Part shown: positions 1-7,834 of the stretch, one piece after another
Position numbering within the stretch: position 1 is the first letter of the stretch
How the letters are laid out: each line of letters starts with the position of its first letter
NCBI RefSeq assembly: GCF_020731355.1
Contig: NZ_JAJFZK010000003.1
Span: forward strand, 124,001-188,000
Source of the DNA: Bacillus sp. REN16
GTDB lineage: Bacteria; Bacillota; Bacilli; Bacillales; Bacillaceae_L
Direction: 5' to 3'
Length of the DNA stretch: 64,000 nt
Made by a program: the position numbers and the translations under genes
The notes under the pieces: model-generated
Told to the model about the DNA's origin: nothing
Seen by the model: only the letters and a program-made list of their open reading frames with translations
Databases searched by the model: none

Positions 1-894
1 ATCAATCGCGGTTATTTGGGCAGCCTAGGCGGTTTCCAGAAACGGTTTGTGTCCCCAATCGAAAAGGACCATGATCAGGAAACAATTGCTGAGCTGCAAC
101 GCTTGATCAAACCATTTTTACTAAGACGCACGAAAAATGACGAAGCTGTTGCTTTGAATCTGCCGGATAAGCTTGAGCAGAAGGAATATTGCCCGCTAAC
201 AGTGGAACAGGCATCGATTTATGAGCAGCTTGTGAAGGATACGCTGGACCAAGTTGAACAGCTTGCGGGCATGCAGCGTAAAGGTCTGATTTTAAAAATG
301 CTCGGGCAATTAAAGCAGGTTTGTGACCATCCCGCGCTTTATTTGAAGGAGCAAGCTCCTGCGAATGTGGATGAACGCTCTGTGAAAATGGAGAAGCTGC
401 TTGAGTTAGTTGATCACGTTCGTGACCAGGACGAAAGCTGTTTGATTTTTACCCAGTATATTCAAATGGGTGAGATGATTCAGGATGTGCTTCAAAAACG
501 CCTTGGAGAAACAGTGCAATTTTTGAATGGCAGCGTGCCGAAAGTACAGCGTGACAAGATGATCGATGGCTTCCAAAACCGCGAGTTCAATATATTAATC
601 CTGTCTCTGAAAGCAGGCGGAACCGGTTTGAACTTAACGGAGGCGAACCACGTCATCCACTATGATCGCTGGTGGAACCCGGCCGTCGAAAACCAAGCAA
701 CCGACCGTGCCTACCGCATCGGCCAAAAGCGCTTCGTCCACGTGCACAAGCTCATCGCCACCGGCACACTCGAAGAAAAAATCGACGAAATGCTCGAGAA
801 AAAGCAATCGCTCAACGACGAAATCATCACCAGCGAAAACTGGATCACCGAACTCTCCACCAACGAACTCAAGGAGTTACTCGGGGCGTTTTAG
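1..894 (+). CDS. ywqA: SNF2-family DEAD/H-type helicase, C-terminal part (5' end outside window)
   Basis: This is the last 297 codons of a Swi2/Snf2-type ATPase; the reading frame is open from base 1, so the N-terminal half lies upstream of the window. The second RecA-like lobe is visible: an FTQY motif near residue 150, SLKAGGTGLNL (motif V) near 200 and QATDRAYRIGQ (motif VI, with the arginine finger) near 230. A short helical tail ends in LLGAF. The family remodels protein-DNA complexes using ATP; in Bacillus the orthologue at this locus is YwqA, whose exact role is not established. It is followed by a repeat-rich spacer and a very small gene on the same strand. The family call is firm; the gene symbol rests on neighbourhood (ywp/ywq region). 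Confidence 0.9.
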   Translation: MNRGYLGSLGGFQKRFVSPIEKDHDQETIAELQRLIKPFLLRRTKNDEAVALNLPDKLEQKEYCPLTVEQASIYEQLVKDTLDQVEQLAGMQRKGLILKMLGQLKQVCDHPALYLKEQAPANVDERSVKMEKLLELVDHVRDQDESCLIFTQYIQMGEMIQDVLQKRLGETVQFLNGSVPKVQRDKMIDGFQNREFNILILSLKAGGTGLNLTEANHVIHYDRWWNPAVENQATDRAYRIGQKRFVHVHKLIATGTLEEKIDEMLEKKQSLNDEIITSENWITELSTNELKELLGAF

Positions 895-1036
895 CGCAAA
901 CATGCAAACATGGGGACGGTTCCGCTGTTTACCTATATTTTTCCAAATGGACAAAAGGACAGCTTTCCTGTCCCGGTCCCGGTCCCGCTTCGGGTTTCGG
1001 GTTTCACTATGTGTTTTTTTCGAAAACGAGCTTTGC

Positions 1037-1195
1037 GGTATACCAGATACTGAATTTTCATGTCGTGGTATGCCGGAAACAGGCTTTGCGATATACCAAA
1101 TGCGTAATTTGCACCCTGTGATATACCGCAAACCGCCCTATCGGTATATCAGACGCAAAAATAGGACATAGCGGTATACCGCAACCACAAAGGAG
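1037..1195. repeat. Three degenerate 53-bp units carrying paired GGTATACC-like boxes
   Basis: GGTATACC or one-mismatch versions start at 1037, 1067, 1090, 1120, 1143 and 1173. The spacings alternate 30, 23, 30, 23, 30, so the true unit is 53 bp with two palindromic boxes. The sequence between boxes is poorly conserved. The array fills the spacer after the helicase gene and ends at the ribosome binding site of the 41-codon gene. It could be a decayed minisatellite or a multi-site operator. Confidence 0.65.
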
Positions 1196-1204
1196 CTGAT
1201 TCGT

Positions 1205-1330
1205 TTGGCTGAAAAACCAACCAAACCAAAGAAAAAGGCGAAAAAGTTTGTGCCCAGTGAAAAGCACAAAGACAAAACCGAACCATGGCAAAGGTTCTAC
1301 CATCTCGTCGAAGAAAAACTAAAGAAATGA
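1205..1330 (+). CDS. Small basic protein of unknown function (41 aa)
   Basis: A TTG start at 1205 is preceded by AAAGGAG at a spacing of 8 bases and followed by 41 sense codons, a TGA stop and an immediate rho-independent terminator, which together argue for a real gene. The product is very lysine-rich in its first half (PKKKAKK) and ends in an amphipathic stretch with aromatic residues (WQRFYHLVEEKLKK). There is no membrane segment or signal peptide. I do not recognise the family. It may be co-transcribed with the helicase gene 310 bases upstream, or be driven from within the repeat-bearing spacer. Confidence 0.7.
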   Translation: MAEKPTKPKKKAKKFVPSEKHKDKTEPWQRFYHLVEEKLKK

Positions 1331-1333
1331 TCT

Positions 1334-1370
1334 AAGGGTGGTGACTGTTGTCACCACCCTTATTTATAGT
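1334..1370 (+). terminator. Rho-independent terminator after the 41-aa gene
   Basis: A perfect 12-bp stem (1334-1345 with 1350-1361) closes a TGTT loop and is followed by a T-rich run, TATTTATAG. It lies four bases after the stop codon. Confidence 0.85.
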
Positions 1371-1380
1371 AAAACCCCAT

Positions 1381-1735
1381 GCGTGCAAATAGCCGCGCGA
1401 ACACGCATATCCTCAATTTAAGATGCAAATAGCCTCACGATGATGCATATCTTCAGCTTAAGATGCAAATAGCCGCGCGAGGATGCATATCCTCAATTTA
1501 AGATGCAAATAGCCGCGCGATGATGCATATCTTCAGCTTAAGATGCAAATAGCCGCGTGATGATGCATATCTTCAGCTTAAGATGCAAATAGCCGCGCGA
1601 TGATGCATATCTCCAGTTTAAGATGCAAATAGCCGCGCGAGGATGCATATCTTCAGTTTAAGATGCAATTAGCCGCGCGAGGGTGCATATCCTCAATTTA
1701 AGATGCAAATAAGCCGAATGAAGAAGCAAATCCCC
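1381..1735. repeat. 40-bp minisatellite, eight full copies plus a partial ninth
   Basis: Units begin at 1381, 1421, 1461, 1501, 1541, 1581, 1621 and 1661, exactly 40 bp apart, with a decayed ninth from 1701. Each has a conserved core GCAAATAGCCGCGCGA followed by GATGCATAT and a variable TCTTCAGCTTA or TCCTCAATTTA tail. Outer copies are more diverged than inner ones. The array sits between the helicase-side terminator and the convergent 1738-2361 gene. No promoter or open frame is evident inside it. Confidence 0.95.
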
Positions 1736-1737
1736 AC

Positions 1738-2361
1738 TCACCCCGCCTTTAAATCCTCTTCATATTGCTTATAAATGACATAACGCTGCAATCCGCGTGT
1801 CTTCTCAAATGCCTTTTGGATTTCAGCGACGAACTTGTCGTGATTTCCCTTCTTTTTTGCAATCCCAGCGGCCAAGGCGTGTTTCATCCACTCCGACTTG
1901 ATCTGTTTCCCAAGCTCAGCCGCTTGCTCCAGCTCACCCTCCTCAACAGCGACAATTGCCTGATAGTACGCTTTATATTGAGGAGGTCGAATATCCTCAA
2001 TATCCTTCTTCACTCGCAAAATATCATCCTCGTATAATGCATGCAAGGTCTTGAACAACGCTTGTCTTGCGGGATGCTTATATTTTCGAAGCAATATCTC
2101 TGTCGCTTCCTTCACATCCTCATCAATCCGATTGCCCATCCCGTAATAGAGCTTAAACGCCGGGTTTTTTCTTCGCTTCTCAAGATAGGACTCTATCTTT
2201 TTTACATTTTTCTCCCAATAAATAGGATAAATGAATAAATAAGTTGTGAGACAAACAATTACCAGCATGCTAATAATAAAGCCGAGCGGCTCACTTACAT
2301 CTAAAAAGGCCATCCCTACCCCTAACAACAAGGCTACTCCAAACAAAACTACGAATCTCAT
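1738..2361 (-). CDS. Membrane-anchored protein with helical repeat-like C-terminal domain, unknown function
   Basis: From the ATG at 2361 (GAGGT eight bases upstream) the product is 207 aa; an upstream in-frame GTG at 2376 is less well placed. Two hydrophobic segments lie near residues 5-20 and 28-48, joined by a short turn, so the protein is probably a membrane hairpin with both ends on the same side. The rest is highly charged and helical; residues about 90-200 look like consecutive helix pairs (ALFKTLHALYEDD, YYQAIVAVEEGELEQAAELG), which resembles TPR-type architecture. I cannot name the family. It follows the ECF sigma gene but is separated from it by a strong terminator, so it probably has its own promoter. 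Confidence 0.7.
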   Translation of the reverse strand: MRFVVLFGVALLLGVGMAFLDVSEPLGFIISMLVIVCLTTYLFIYPIYWEKNVKKIESYLEKRRKNPAFKLYYGMGNRIDEDVKEATEILLRKYKHPARQALFKTLHALYEDDILRVKKDIEDIRPPQYKAYYQAIVAVEEGELEQAAELGKQIKSEWMKHALAAGIAKKKGNHDKFVAEIQKAFEKTRGLQRYVIYKQYEEDLKAG

Positions 2362-2416
2362 CACAATCAACCTCACACATCATATTATTGAATCATTATA
2401 CCTTACTAGAACCCTA

Positions 2417-2452
2417 TTAAAAAAGACCAATCATGCTATATCACATGATTGG
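2417..2452 (-). terminator. Terminator downstream of the ECF sigma gene
   Basis: CCAATCATG at 2427-2435 pairs with CATGATTGG at 2444-2452. Read on the minus strand the stem is followed by TCTTTTTTAA, a standard rho-independent arrangement. Confidence 0.85.
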
Positions 2453-2459
2453 CCATCTA

Positions 2460-2972
2460 TTAGACGATTGCTTTATTATCTTCATATACTTTCTTCAACA
2501 GTCGCCGACCTCGAAAAAGCTTATTTTTCACAAAAGAAATATCTTTACTCAATAATTGACTTATTTCGGAATAAGTATAATCACCAAAATAATAAAGGGA
2601 TAAGGTCTGCTTGTAATCCTTCGGCAAAGCGTCAATATGTTCATAGAGCATTTCCCGATCATACTTTTCCACGATTGTTTTTTCGACCGTTTCATTTGCT
2701 GAATATCTTAATTCCTCTACATCATCCATTAAAACCGTAGCTTTCACAACCTTGCTGCGAAGATAGTCAATGCATTGATTTCGGGTAATTTGGTACAACC
2801 ACGCCTTCAACTTGGAAGGTTCCCCTAAGAATTCTAATTTCAAAAAAACCTTCAAAAAGACCTCTTGCATAATATCATCCACCACAACCCAATTTCGCAC
2901 ATATCGAAAGGCTGCATATCGCAATTCCGGTTCATAATCACTTATTATTTGTTCAATTTGAGGTTCCTTCAT
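2460..2972 (-). CDS. ECF-type RNA polymerase sigma factor
   Basis: The ATG at 2972 has AAGGTGAG upstream, giving 170 aa, the usual ECF size; the frame stays open further upstream but without a start signal. Sigma region 2 is visible as DDIMQEVFLKVFLKL and WLYQITRNQCIDYLR. Region 4, the -35-binding helix-turn-helix, is TYSEISQLLSKDISFVKNKL followed by a basic tail. It is the last gene of a GntR-ABC ATPase-permease-exported protein cluster, starting about 60 bases after its neighbour. ECF factors are normally held by a membrane anti-sigma; none with a recognisable zinc-binding or ASD motif is next to it, so the adjacent exported protein is the best candidate partner by position. Confidence 0.92.
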   Translation of the reverse strand: MKEPQIEQIISDYEPELRYAAFRYVRNWVVVDDIMQEVFLKVFLKLEFLGEPSKLKAWLYQITRNQCIDYLRSKVVKATVLMDDVEELRYSANETVEKTIVEKYDREMLYEHIDALPKDYKQTLSLYYFGDYTYSEISQLLSKDISFVKNKLFRGRRLLKKVYEDNKAIV

Positions 2973-3032
2973 GTTTCTCACCTTATTTTGGGACAAGGGA
3001 GCTGCCCCCCTGATCCACTCTAGTCCCATTAT

Positions 3033-4232
3033 TTATTCAATTTCAAAGATGTATAGCTGATAGTCTTTTTGTTCGGTTTTTTGATTTTTTACTTTAAGGT
3101 TTCCTTCGTATAAGGTTTCGCCTGTTTGCAGATCTCCGATTAGAAGGGTGTGCCCCTCGTCCGTAGCGCTAACGATATAGATTTTGCCATCTTGTAATTT
3201 AACAAAAGGTGCATCCTCAGCATCTTTAGATTGTTCAACTGCAAAGGTTTGTTTCTTATCCCATTTCTGAGTCTCAATATCATATTGAATAATCTCTATT
3301 TCATTTTCCGTCTGAACCGGAATATAAACCGTTGAATCGACAATCGACGAATTATCTATAAAACCGATGACTTCATCTGGAACATCTATTTTTTCCTTCT
3401 TATTCGTTCCGATATCGTATACTATGAAATCATTTGCGAGCTCCTTTGGTTCACCGATTTCCGCCCCATCGCCACTGTCGTTCGAATGTTCATATGCCGC
3501 CGCTTTAATTAATAGATATTTTTCAGCTTGACTTGAATAATAGTCAGTTAAAATCCTAAACTCTGACCATCCATTCTTGATTTTTGGAGCAGAGTAAACC
3601 ACTTCTTCATTAGTGATTTTCTTCCCCGGCAAGTCGATTGTGTAGACAACCAAATCCTCACCGCCGTCGATAGGTGAAGCCCAAGCGGATACTTTCAATT
3701 TAGTATCTACAATTTGAATATCAGCAATATTAACCCAAGCATATGATCCTTTTTTCGGTAGATCTAACTCCATCGCAGTCGATTCTTCCGATTTTTTATC
3801 TAAAACGTCGATAGTAAAAGAAGCATTCTTAAAAGAACCATTTATTCCCCTGTCATCGATATCGGCATAGACAAGAAGGTCTTCATCTTCATAAAAGCTA
3901 TTTGGAAAACGGTTTTTTCCCCGCATAAAATGTTTATATTCCCCGATTAATCGCTGTGAAGATGCCTCCAAATTCAGGCGGGTCAATTGTTGAAAAAGAG
4001 ATTGATTACTTAAATTGACAGTTTCCTCATTAGAAATCAATAAGGTTAGATGAATATCTTCCACAACATAATCGGCATTCATCACAAGATTATCCACTAA
4101 ACTCTCATCACCGCTTACTTTTTCAAATTCAATTTCGACCGTTTCGGCGGCCAAACTTGATTGTATATAAAACGCTCCAAGCACGATAATCGTAACTAAA
4201 CTAACCGTGAGGATTTTCCAATATCGTTTCAT
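3033..4232 (-). CDS. Exported, probably membrane-anchored protein with beta-propeller-like repeats
   Basis: The 399-aa product begins with a basic residue pair and a hydrophobic segment (residues 6-28) ending in SSLAAET, which fits either a signal peptide with cleavage after AA or a signal anchor; there is no lipobox cysteine. The remainder is outside the membrane. Several similar beta-strand pairs recur, such as VVYTIDLPGKK, FIVYDIGTNKKEK, IIQYDIETQKWDK and LLIGDLQTGETLYEG, as expected of propeller blades. It starts 15 bases after the permease gene and ends just before the sigma gene, so it is certainly in the same operon. Function unknown; a sensor or regulator of the ECF factor or a transporter accessory protein are both plausible. 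Confidence 0.75.
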   Translation of the reverse strand: MKRYWKILTVSLVTIIVLGAFYIQSSLAAETVEIEFEKVSGDESLVDNLVMNADYVVEDIHLTLLISNEETVNLSNQSLFQQLTRLNLEASSQRLIGEYKHFMRGKNRFPNSFYEDEDLLVYADIDDRGINGSFKNASFTIDVLDKKSEESTAMELDLPKKGSYAWVNIADIQIVDTKLKVSAWASPIDGGEDLVVYTIDLPGKKITNEEVVYSAPKIKNGWSEFRILTDYYSSQAEKYLLIKAAAYEHSNDSGDGAEIGEPKELANDFIVYDIGTNKKEKIDVPDEVIGFIDNSSIVDSTVYIPVQTENEIEIIQYDIETQKWDKKQTFAVEQSKDAEDAPFVKLQDGKIYIVSATDEGHTLLIGDLQTGETLYEGNLKVKNQKTEQKDYQLYIFEIE

Positions 4233-4247
4233 TCATGTAACCTCCGA

Positions 4248-5078
4248 TCAAACCCTGATTTTTTTATTTAAAAGATAATGGCCCGTCCAAATCGCAGCAG
4301 CCCAAACAAGTAATCCTGCCACAACTTCCATGTAAAACAGCTCATAAGAATAAAAATATTTACCTATTAGTAATTCATTCACTAACACTGGCGCGAAAAA
4401 TACTAAAAGAGAAACCCCACAATAAAGAATTCCAAAGAAAATCCCTTTCAAACGGTAAGAGCGTTCAAACAAAATCCCAGTAAACACAATACACACTCCC
4501 GCTAAACCAGCCCCATACAGAAGAACAAAGTCAATAAACGTTGCAGGGAACAGGATATTCAAAATATAGAGATTCGTAATTTTGTTCACAGAGAATGTAG
4601 TATAAAACTCAGCAGGAACCATCCATTGCAGCATCTTTGTTTCAACAAGAATTAATACTAATTGCACTGCAACCATCCCCAACACAAAAAGAAAAATGGT
4701 TGTCGCCTTTGCCAAATAAATATTTAACCGAGCTGTCGGCAACACGAGCAACCGGTAACTAAATGTATTTTTTCCAAACCAATCACGATACCAAATAAAA
4801 AACACATAAATCAGCAATGTAGCACCACAAAGCATAATCGGCAGCAAAAACCAACCTGTCTGAGAAAAATTGAAAAAGGACATTTTTCCGTACATCTCGA
4901 TAAAGTCGTTTTGCGATAATAAATCCTCATAAATCGCTTTGTTCGCACGCCCTACATATCTTCGCGATTCAAAAATAACTCCAACCAATTGAATCAGGGC
5001 TGTGATCCCAACTAAAACAAGAAATAACTTATTAAACCGAGAAAACTCGAAATTTACTAGTTTCAAATAACGGTTCAT
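4248..5078 (-). CDS. ABC transporter permease (ABC-2 type)
   Basis: The 276-aa product has about six hydrophobic segments (near residues 15-35, 75-95, 115-140, 170-195, 205-230 and 240-262) and little else, typical of a small ABC-2 permease such as those in ytr-like operons. The start ATG overlaps the stop of the ATPase gene by four bases, so the two are translationally coupled and will form one transporter. The substrate cannot be read from sequence; related GntR-ABC operons in Bacillus respond to cell-envelope antibiotics. Confidence 0.85.
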   Translation of the reverse strand: MNRYLKLVNFEFSRFNKLFLVLVGITALIQLVGVIFESRRYVGRANKAIYEDLLSQNDFIEMYGKMSFFNFSQTGWFLLPIMLCGATLLIYVFFIWYRDWFGKNTFSYRLLVLPTARLNIYLAKATTIFLFVLGMVAVQLVLILVETKMLQWMVPAEFYTTFSVNKITNLYILNILFPATFIDFVLLYGAGLAGVCIVFTGILFERSYRLKGIFFGILYCGVSLLVFFAPVLVNELLIGKYFYSYELFYMEVVAGLLVWAAAIWTGHYLLNKKIRV

Positions 5079-5764
5079 CCCTTATACACCTCTCTCATCA
5101 CATCGATTACCGATTTCCCCTCATTTTCCCTAACTTCCTCGGTATCGAATTCTCTTAACACGACGCCATTATCCAGCAAAACAACCTTATCAATTAAATG
5201 TTCAATATCATTGATTTCATGGGTTGTAATGATCACGCCACGGTCTTCGATTAGATGACTTGTGAACACTTCGGCAATCTGCTCCCTACTAAAAATATCA
5301 ATACCCGAAAAAGGTTCGTCCATTAAAACATAGTCAACATCCAAAGCAAGTCCAAGGATCAGGTTCACCTTTGCTGTATTTCCCTTTGATAATTCAGAGA
5401 TTCGATCCGTTTCTTGCAGTCTAAAAAACTCAAGCAATTCATTCGCGCGTTTTGGATTCCAGCTGTCATAAAAATCAGCCATAAACGTAAATGCCTCTTT
5501 TATTTTCATTTGTGGCAGCATCGTAATGGTATCTGGGATAAACGTTATTTTTTCATAGCTTCTTTTATGAATTTTTTCACCATCAATACGAATTTCACCA
5601 CTATTAATAGGGGTTAATGCCATAATTGCCTTCATGATGGTTGTTTTCCCAACACCGTTAATCCCGATTAAACAAGTAATTTTTCCTTTTTCAGCAGTAA
5701 ACGAGGCTCCTTTAAGTACCGTCTTCCTGCCAAATTTCTTCGTGACATTCTTTACTTCAATCAC
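5075..5764 (-). CDS. ABC transporter ATP-binding protein
   Basis: A 229-aa nucleotide-binding subunit. Walker A is GINGVGKTT near residue 34, the signature motif is a degenerate LSKGNTAK near 125 in place of LSGGQ, Walker B is VLMDEPFSGID near 145, and the H-loop is TTHE near 180. The degenerate signature with following lysine is common in YtrB/YhcG-type ATPases. It starts 11 bases after the GntR regulator gene and overlaps the permease gene. It powers export or sensing by the permease encoded next. Confidence 0.92.
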   Translation of the reverse strand: MIEVKNVTKKFGRKTVLKGASFTAEKGKITCLIGINGVGKTTIMKAIMALTPINSGEIRIDGEKIHKRSYEKITFIPDTITMLPQMKIKEAFTFMADFYDSWNPKRANELLEFFRLQETDRISELSKGNTAKVNLILGLALDVDYVLMDEPFSGIDIFSREQIAEVFTSHLIEDRGVIITTHEINDIEHLIDKVVLLDNGVVLREFDTEEVRENEGKSVIDVMREVYKG

Positions 5765-5775
5765 AAAAATCCCCC

Positions 5776-6141
5776 CTATTCCTTTTCGTACTCTTTTTCA
5801 ACTAAATTCAACACTTCATTTAAAGGCACGTTAATCGACCGAACTGATTGTATAAATGCAGAAACTGCATCCAAAATTAATTCCTCGCGAACCATTTTCA
5901 ACACTTCTTCATCCTTCGTAATGCGACTTGGTAAATTTCCTTCTGTAAAAATCAACCCTTGCTCCTCCATTTCTTTATACGCGCGCTGAGCCGTATTCGG
6001 ATTAATCTTCAACCGATTTGCTAACTCTCTTCTTGAAGGAATCTCCTGCCCTGGTTCAAAAAAACCTTTCGCAATTTGTTCCTTGAAATACTGAATGACT
6101 TGCACGTACACAGGATCCCGATTATTAAACTTGACATCCAT
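5776..6141 (-). CDS. GntR-family (YtrA-type) transcriptional regulator
   Basis: From the ATG at 6141 (AGGAG eight bases upstream) the protein is 121 aa; a longer in-frame extension has no start signal. The N-terminal winged helix-turn-helix is clear: PVYVQVIQYFKEQIAKG, PSRRELANRL and NPNTAQRAYKEMEEQGLI. The C-terminal domain is only about 45 residues, the mark of the short YtrA subfamily that controls ABC transporter operons. It is first in the operon and preceded by three TTAATACAC boxes, so autorepression is likely. Confidence 0.92.
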   Translation of the reverse strand: MDVKFNNRDPVYVQVIQYFKEQIAKGFFEPGQEIPSRRELANRLKINPNTAQRAYKEMEEQGLIFTEGNLPSRITKDEEVLKMVREELILDAVSAFIQSVRSINVPLNEVLNLVEKEYEKE

Positions 6142-6181
6142 AGACCCAACTCCTAAAAATTCATCTCCCTGTATCAAGGGG

Positions 6182-6298
6182 TTAATACACCATTTATAAA
6201 AAAACACAAAACTGTATTATGATGACCATACAGTTATAATAAAAAAATACGTCGTGTACCAATAGGTTAATACACAATGTATTATATGCTTAATACAC
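6182..6298. promoter_or_regulatory. Operator/promoter region of the GntR-ABC-sigma operon
   Basis: TTAATACAC occurs three times on the plus strand (6182-6190, 6267-6275, 6290-6298). The middle one is half of a perfect inverted repeat, TAATACA-CAA-TGTATTA at 6268-6284. A second inverted repeat, AACTGTAT with ATACAGTT, spans 6210-6235. The symmetry fits a dimeric GntR regulator. A minus-strand promoter is plausible here (TTGGTA with TATAAC 18 bases on) but not clear-cut. Confidence 0.7.
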
Positions 6299-6371
6299 TT
6301 AAGATGTCAACTTAAAATAAAAATTTATCCAATATATTGACAACAAGGAACAAATGTTCTATATTAAAAAT

Positions 6372-6407
6372 AAGAAAAAGGCCAACCATGTCGTAACCAT
6401 GATTGGC
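6372..6407 (-). terminator. Terminator downstream of the ssbB/small-gene unit
   Basis: GCCAACCATG at 6381-6390 pairs with CATGATTGGC at 6398-6407 (one mismatch), followed on the minus strand by CCTTTTTCTTA. It lies about 140 bases after the stop of the 59-aa gene; the interval between holds no convincing gene. Confidence 0.75.
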
Positions 6408-6545
6408 GAAAATTTGAGGAATGACCGGAGTATCCATCTATCTCTAGAGGAACCATTTTTGAAAAGGCGACTGGGGCTTCTTGTTGCGAGGTACATGGAC
6501 AGTGGGCTTAATCATATTCTAAATCTCTTTTTAACAGATTTCATA

Positions 6546-6725
6546 TCATAGCTGCTTCCCTTCCAATAGTTGATTGACCTGCAACAGTCGTTCATTATAG
6601 CTACGATCTATTTGATCGATACGTTCGCCAATTTGGCCTTGTAACGTTTCCAAATGTAACGCAATTCCCATTGCAAGTTTATTTAGCTTTTCGTTAATCG
6701 TCTTGATTTCATCATTGTTCATCAT
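6546..6725 (-). CDS. Small coiled-coil-like protein, unknown function (59 aa)
   Basis: Tandem ATG codons at 6725 and 6722 follow GGGAGG at a good distance, and the frame runs to a TGA at 6546. The product is hydrophilic and predicted to be almost wholly helical, with a heptad-like pattern of Leu/Ile (IKTINEKLNKLA, LHLETLQGQIGERIDQID). It starts 29 bases after the ssbB stop codon, so it is probably co-transcribed with ssbB. I do not recognise it; size and composition suggest a small dimeric or partner-binding protein. Confidence 0.65.
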   Translation of the reverse strand: MMNNDEIKTINEKLNKLAMGIALHLETLQGQIGERIDQIDRSYNERLLQVNQLLEGKQL

Positions 6726-6754
6726 TGCTTCCTCCCAAGTTCAATCATCAAAAC

Positions 6755-7096
6755 CTAATTTTCCACAAGCTCCCTTGGCTTACCGCCAAGAAATTTCACA
6801 GAGTCTGCTAACACTTCAGTCACATACACTCTTTTTCCTTCATTGTTTTGGTAATTACGTGTTTGGATTCTACCCGTTACACCTAGAATGGATCCCTTTT
6901 TACAAAAGTTTGCGGTATTTTCAGCAGTCTTTTGCCACAGTGTGCAGTTAACAAAATCAGTTTCGATTGCTCCACCTGCGCTTTTAAAATTTCGGCTAAC
7001 CGCAAGTGTCACATGGGCTACGGCCTTTCCTTCCTGGGTATAACGCAAATCAGGATCACGGGTAAGTCTTCCAACCAAAATTACTTGATTAATCAT
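6755..7096 (-). CDS. ssbB: Single-stranded DNA-binding protein, short competence-type
   Basis: A 113-aa OB-fold [23 protein letters not shown] at the start, then [30 protein letters not shown] and [10 protein letters not shown]. It lacks the long Gly/Pro-rich linker and acidic tip of the housekeeping SsbA, matching SsbB, which protects incoming single strands during transformation. AAGGAGG sits just upstream of the ATG. The divergent neighbour ywpF and this position match B. subtilis. In B. subtilis ssbB is ComK-dependent; I looked for a perfect AAAA-N5-TTTT ComK box in the 299-bp divergent spacer and did not find one. Confidence 0.93.
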   Translation of the reverse strand: MINQVILVGRLTRDPDLRYTQEGKAVAHVTLAVSRNFKSAGGAIETDFVNCTLWQKTAENTANFCKKGSILGVTGRIQTRNYQNNEGKRVYVTEVLADSVKFLGGKPRELVEN

Positions 7097-7395
7097 GTCC
7101 TTTTACCTCCTTGGTTAAATCTAACAAGGCTATCATACTTCACGATTCGACATAGGTAAAATTAGGAAACTATGATTATCAGTGGTGTTTTTTCTATAAA
7201 AATGGAAAATTCATAGATAATTTTTATATTTTCTTACAGAATACTCATCTAAACCAACAATTATCTAAAATTCTACAAATTTTTTCCGTTAGAAAATTCG
7301 GTTCATTTCCACTTCAACTCCATATAATAAACAGGCAAATATGTTATAATTTAACTATCTGATATAGTACGGACGATTTATAAGGAGGTCAGGGT

Positions 7396-7833
7396 TTGAA
7401 AACGTTTAAATTGGTGTCACTAAAGGTTCTGAAACAGAACGAACAGCCGAATCGTACATTGGATATACCGTTGATTGATGGTTTAATTATCAATCGGGAG
7501 GACGGGGAAAACCGTTGGATTGTGGAAGCCTTTATTGAAAAATCGTTTAAAGATATTTTCGAAAAGGCAAAACAAGAAGGAGAAAAGCTTAATCTCCAAG
7601 TAACAATTTCAAAAAAATCAAATGATCCCGCCTCGTTAATGGGGGATGTTAAGATCATCAAGGAAATGGAGAATAGTGCGAGTGTCCTCCTAGATGGGAA
7701 CTTAGTTCCTAGCCGCCACAACATGGCCGAGATTCTTCTGACAGACCTAATCCAGCAGGGCTTACAGGGTGAGGGACTACTGGCCGAATTCAAAAACCGA
7801 CTCCATGAAAAGAAAAAACCCGTAGAAAATTAA
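7396..7833 (+). CDS. ywpF: YwpF-like protein
   Basis: A 145-aa soluble protein starting with TTG after AAGGAGGTCAGGG (spacing 7), beginning MKTFKLVSLKVLK as YwpF does. No membrane segment. The pattern is beta-rich in the first 60 residues with a helical end (NMAEILLTDLIQQGLQG). Function is unknown for the family. A TATAAT at 7345-7350 could be its -10 element, but no good -35 is visible. It is divergent from ssbB and ends in a strong terminator, so it is monocistronic. Confidence 0.85.
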   Translation: MKTFKLVSLKVLKQNEQPNRTLDIPLIDGLIINREDGENRWIVEAFIEKSFKDIFEKAKQEGEKLNLQVTISKKSNDPASLMGDVKIIKEMENSASVLLDGNLVPSRHNMAEILLTDLIQQGLQGEGLLAEFKNRLHEKKKPVEN

Positions 7834-7834
7834 A

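Noticed and set aside
6440-6515. 23-codon minus-strand frame (MIKPTVHVPRNKK...) after the 59-aa gene
   Set aside because: It has only a weak AAGAG in front of it and nothing else supports it; too short to claim.
6354-6551. Plus-strand 65-codon frame downstream of the small ssbB-linked gene
   Set aside because: It reads through the minus-strand terminator stem and has no ribosome binding site.
7097-7395. ComK box in the ssbB/ywpF spacer
   Set aside because: No AAAA-N5-TTTT pair with proper spacing was found by eye, although the spacer is AT-rich.
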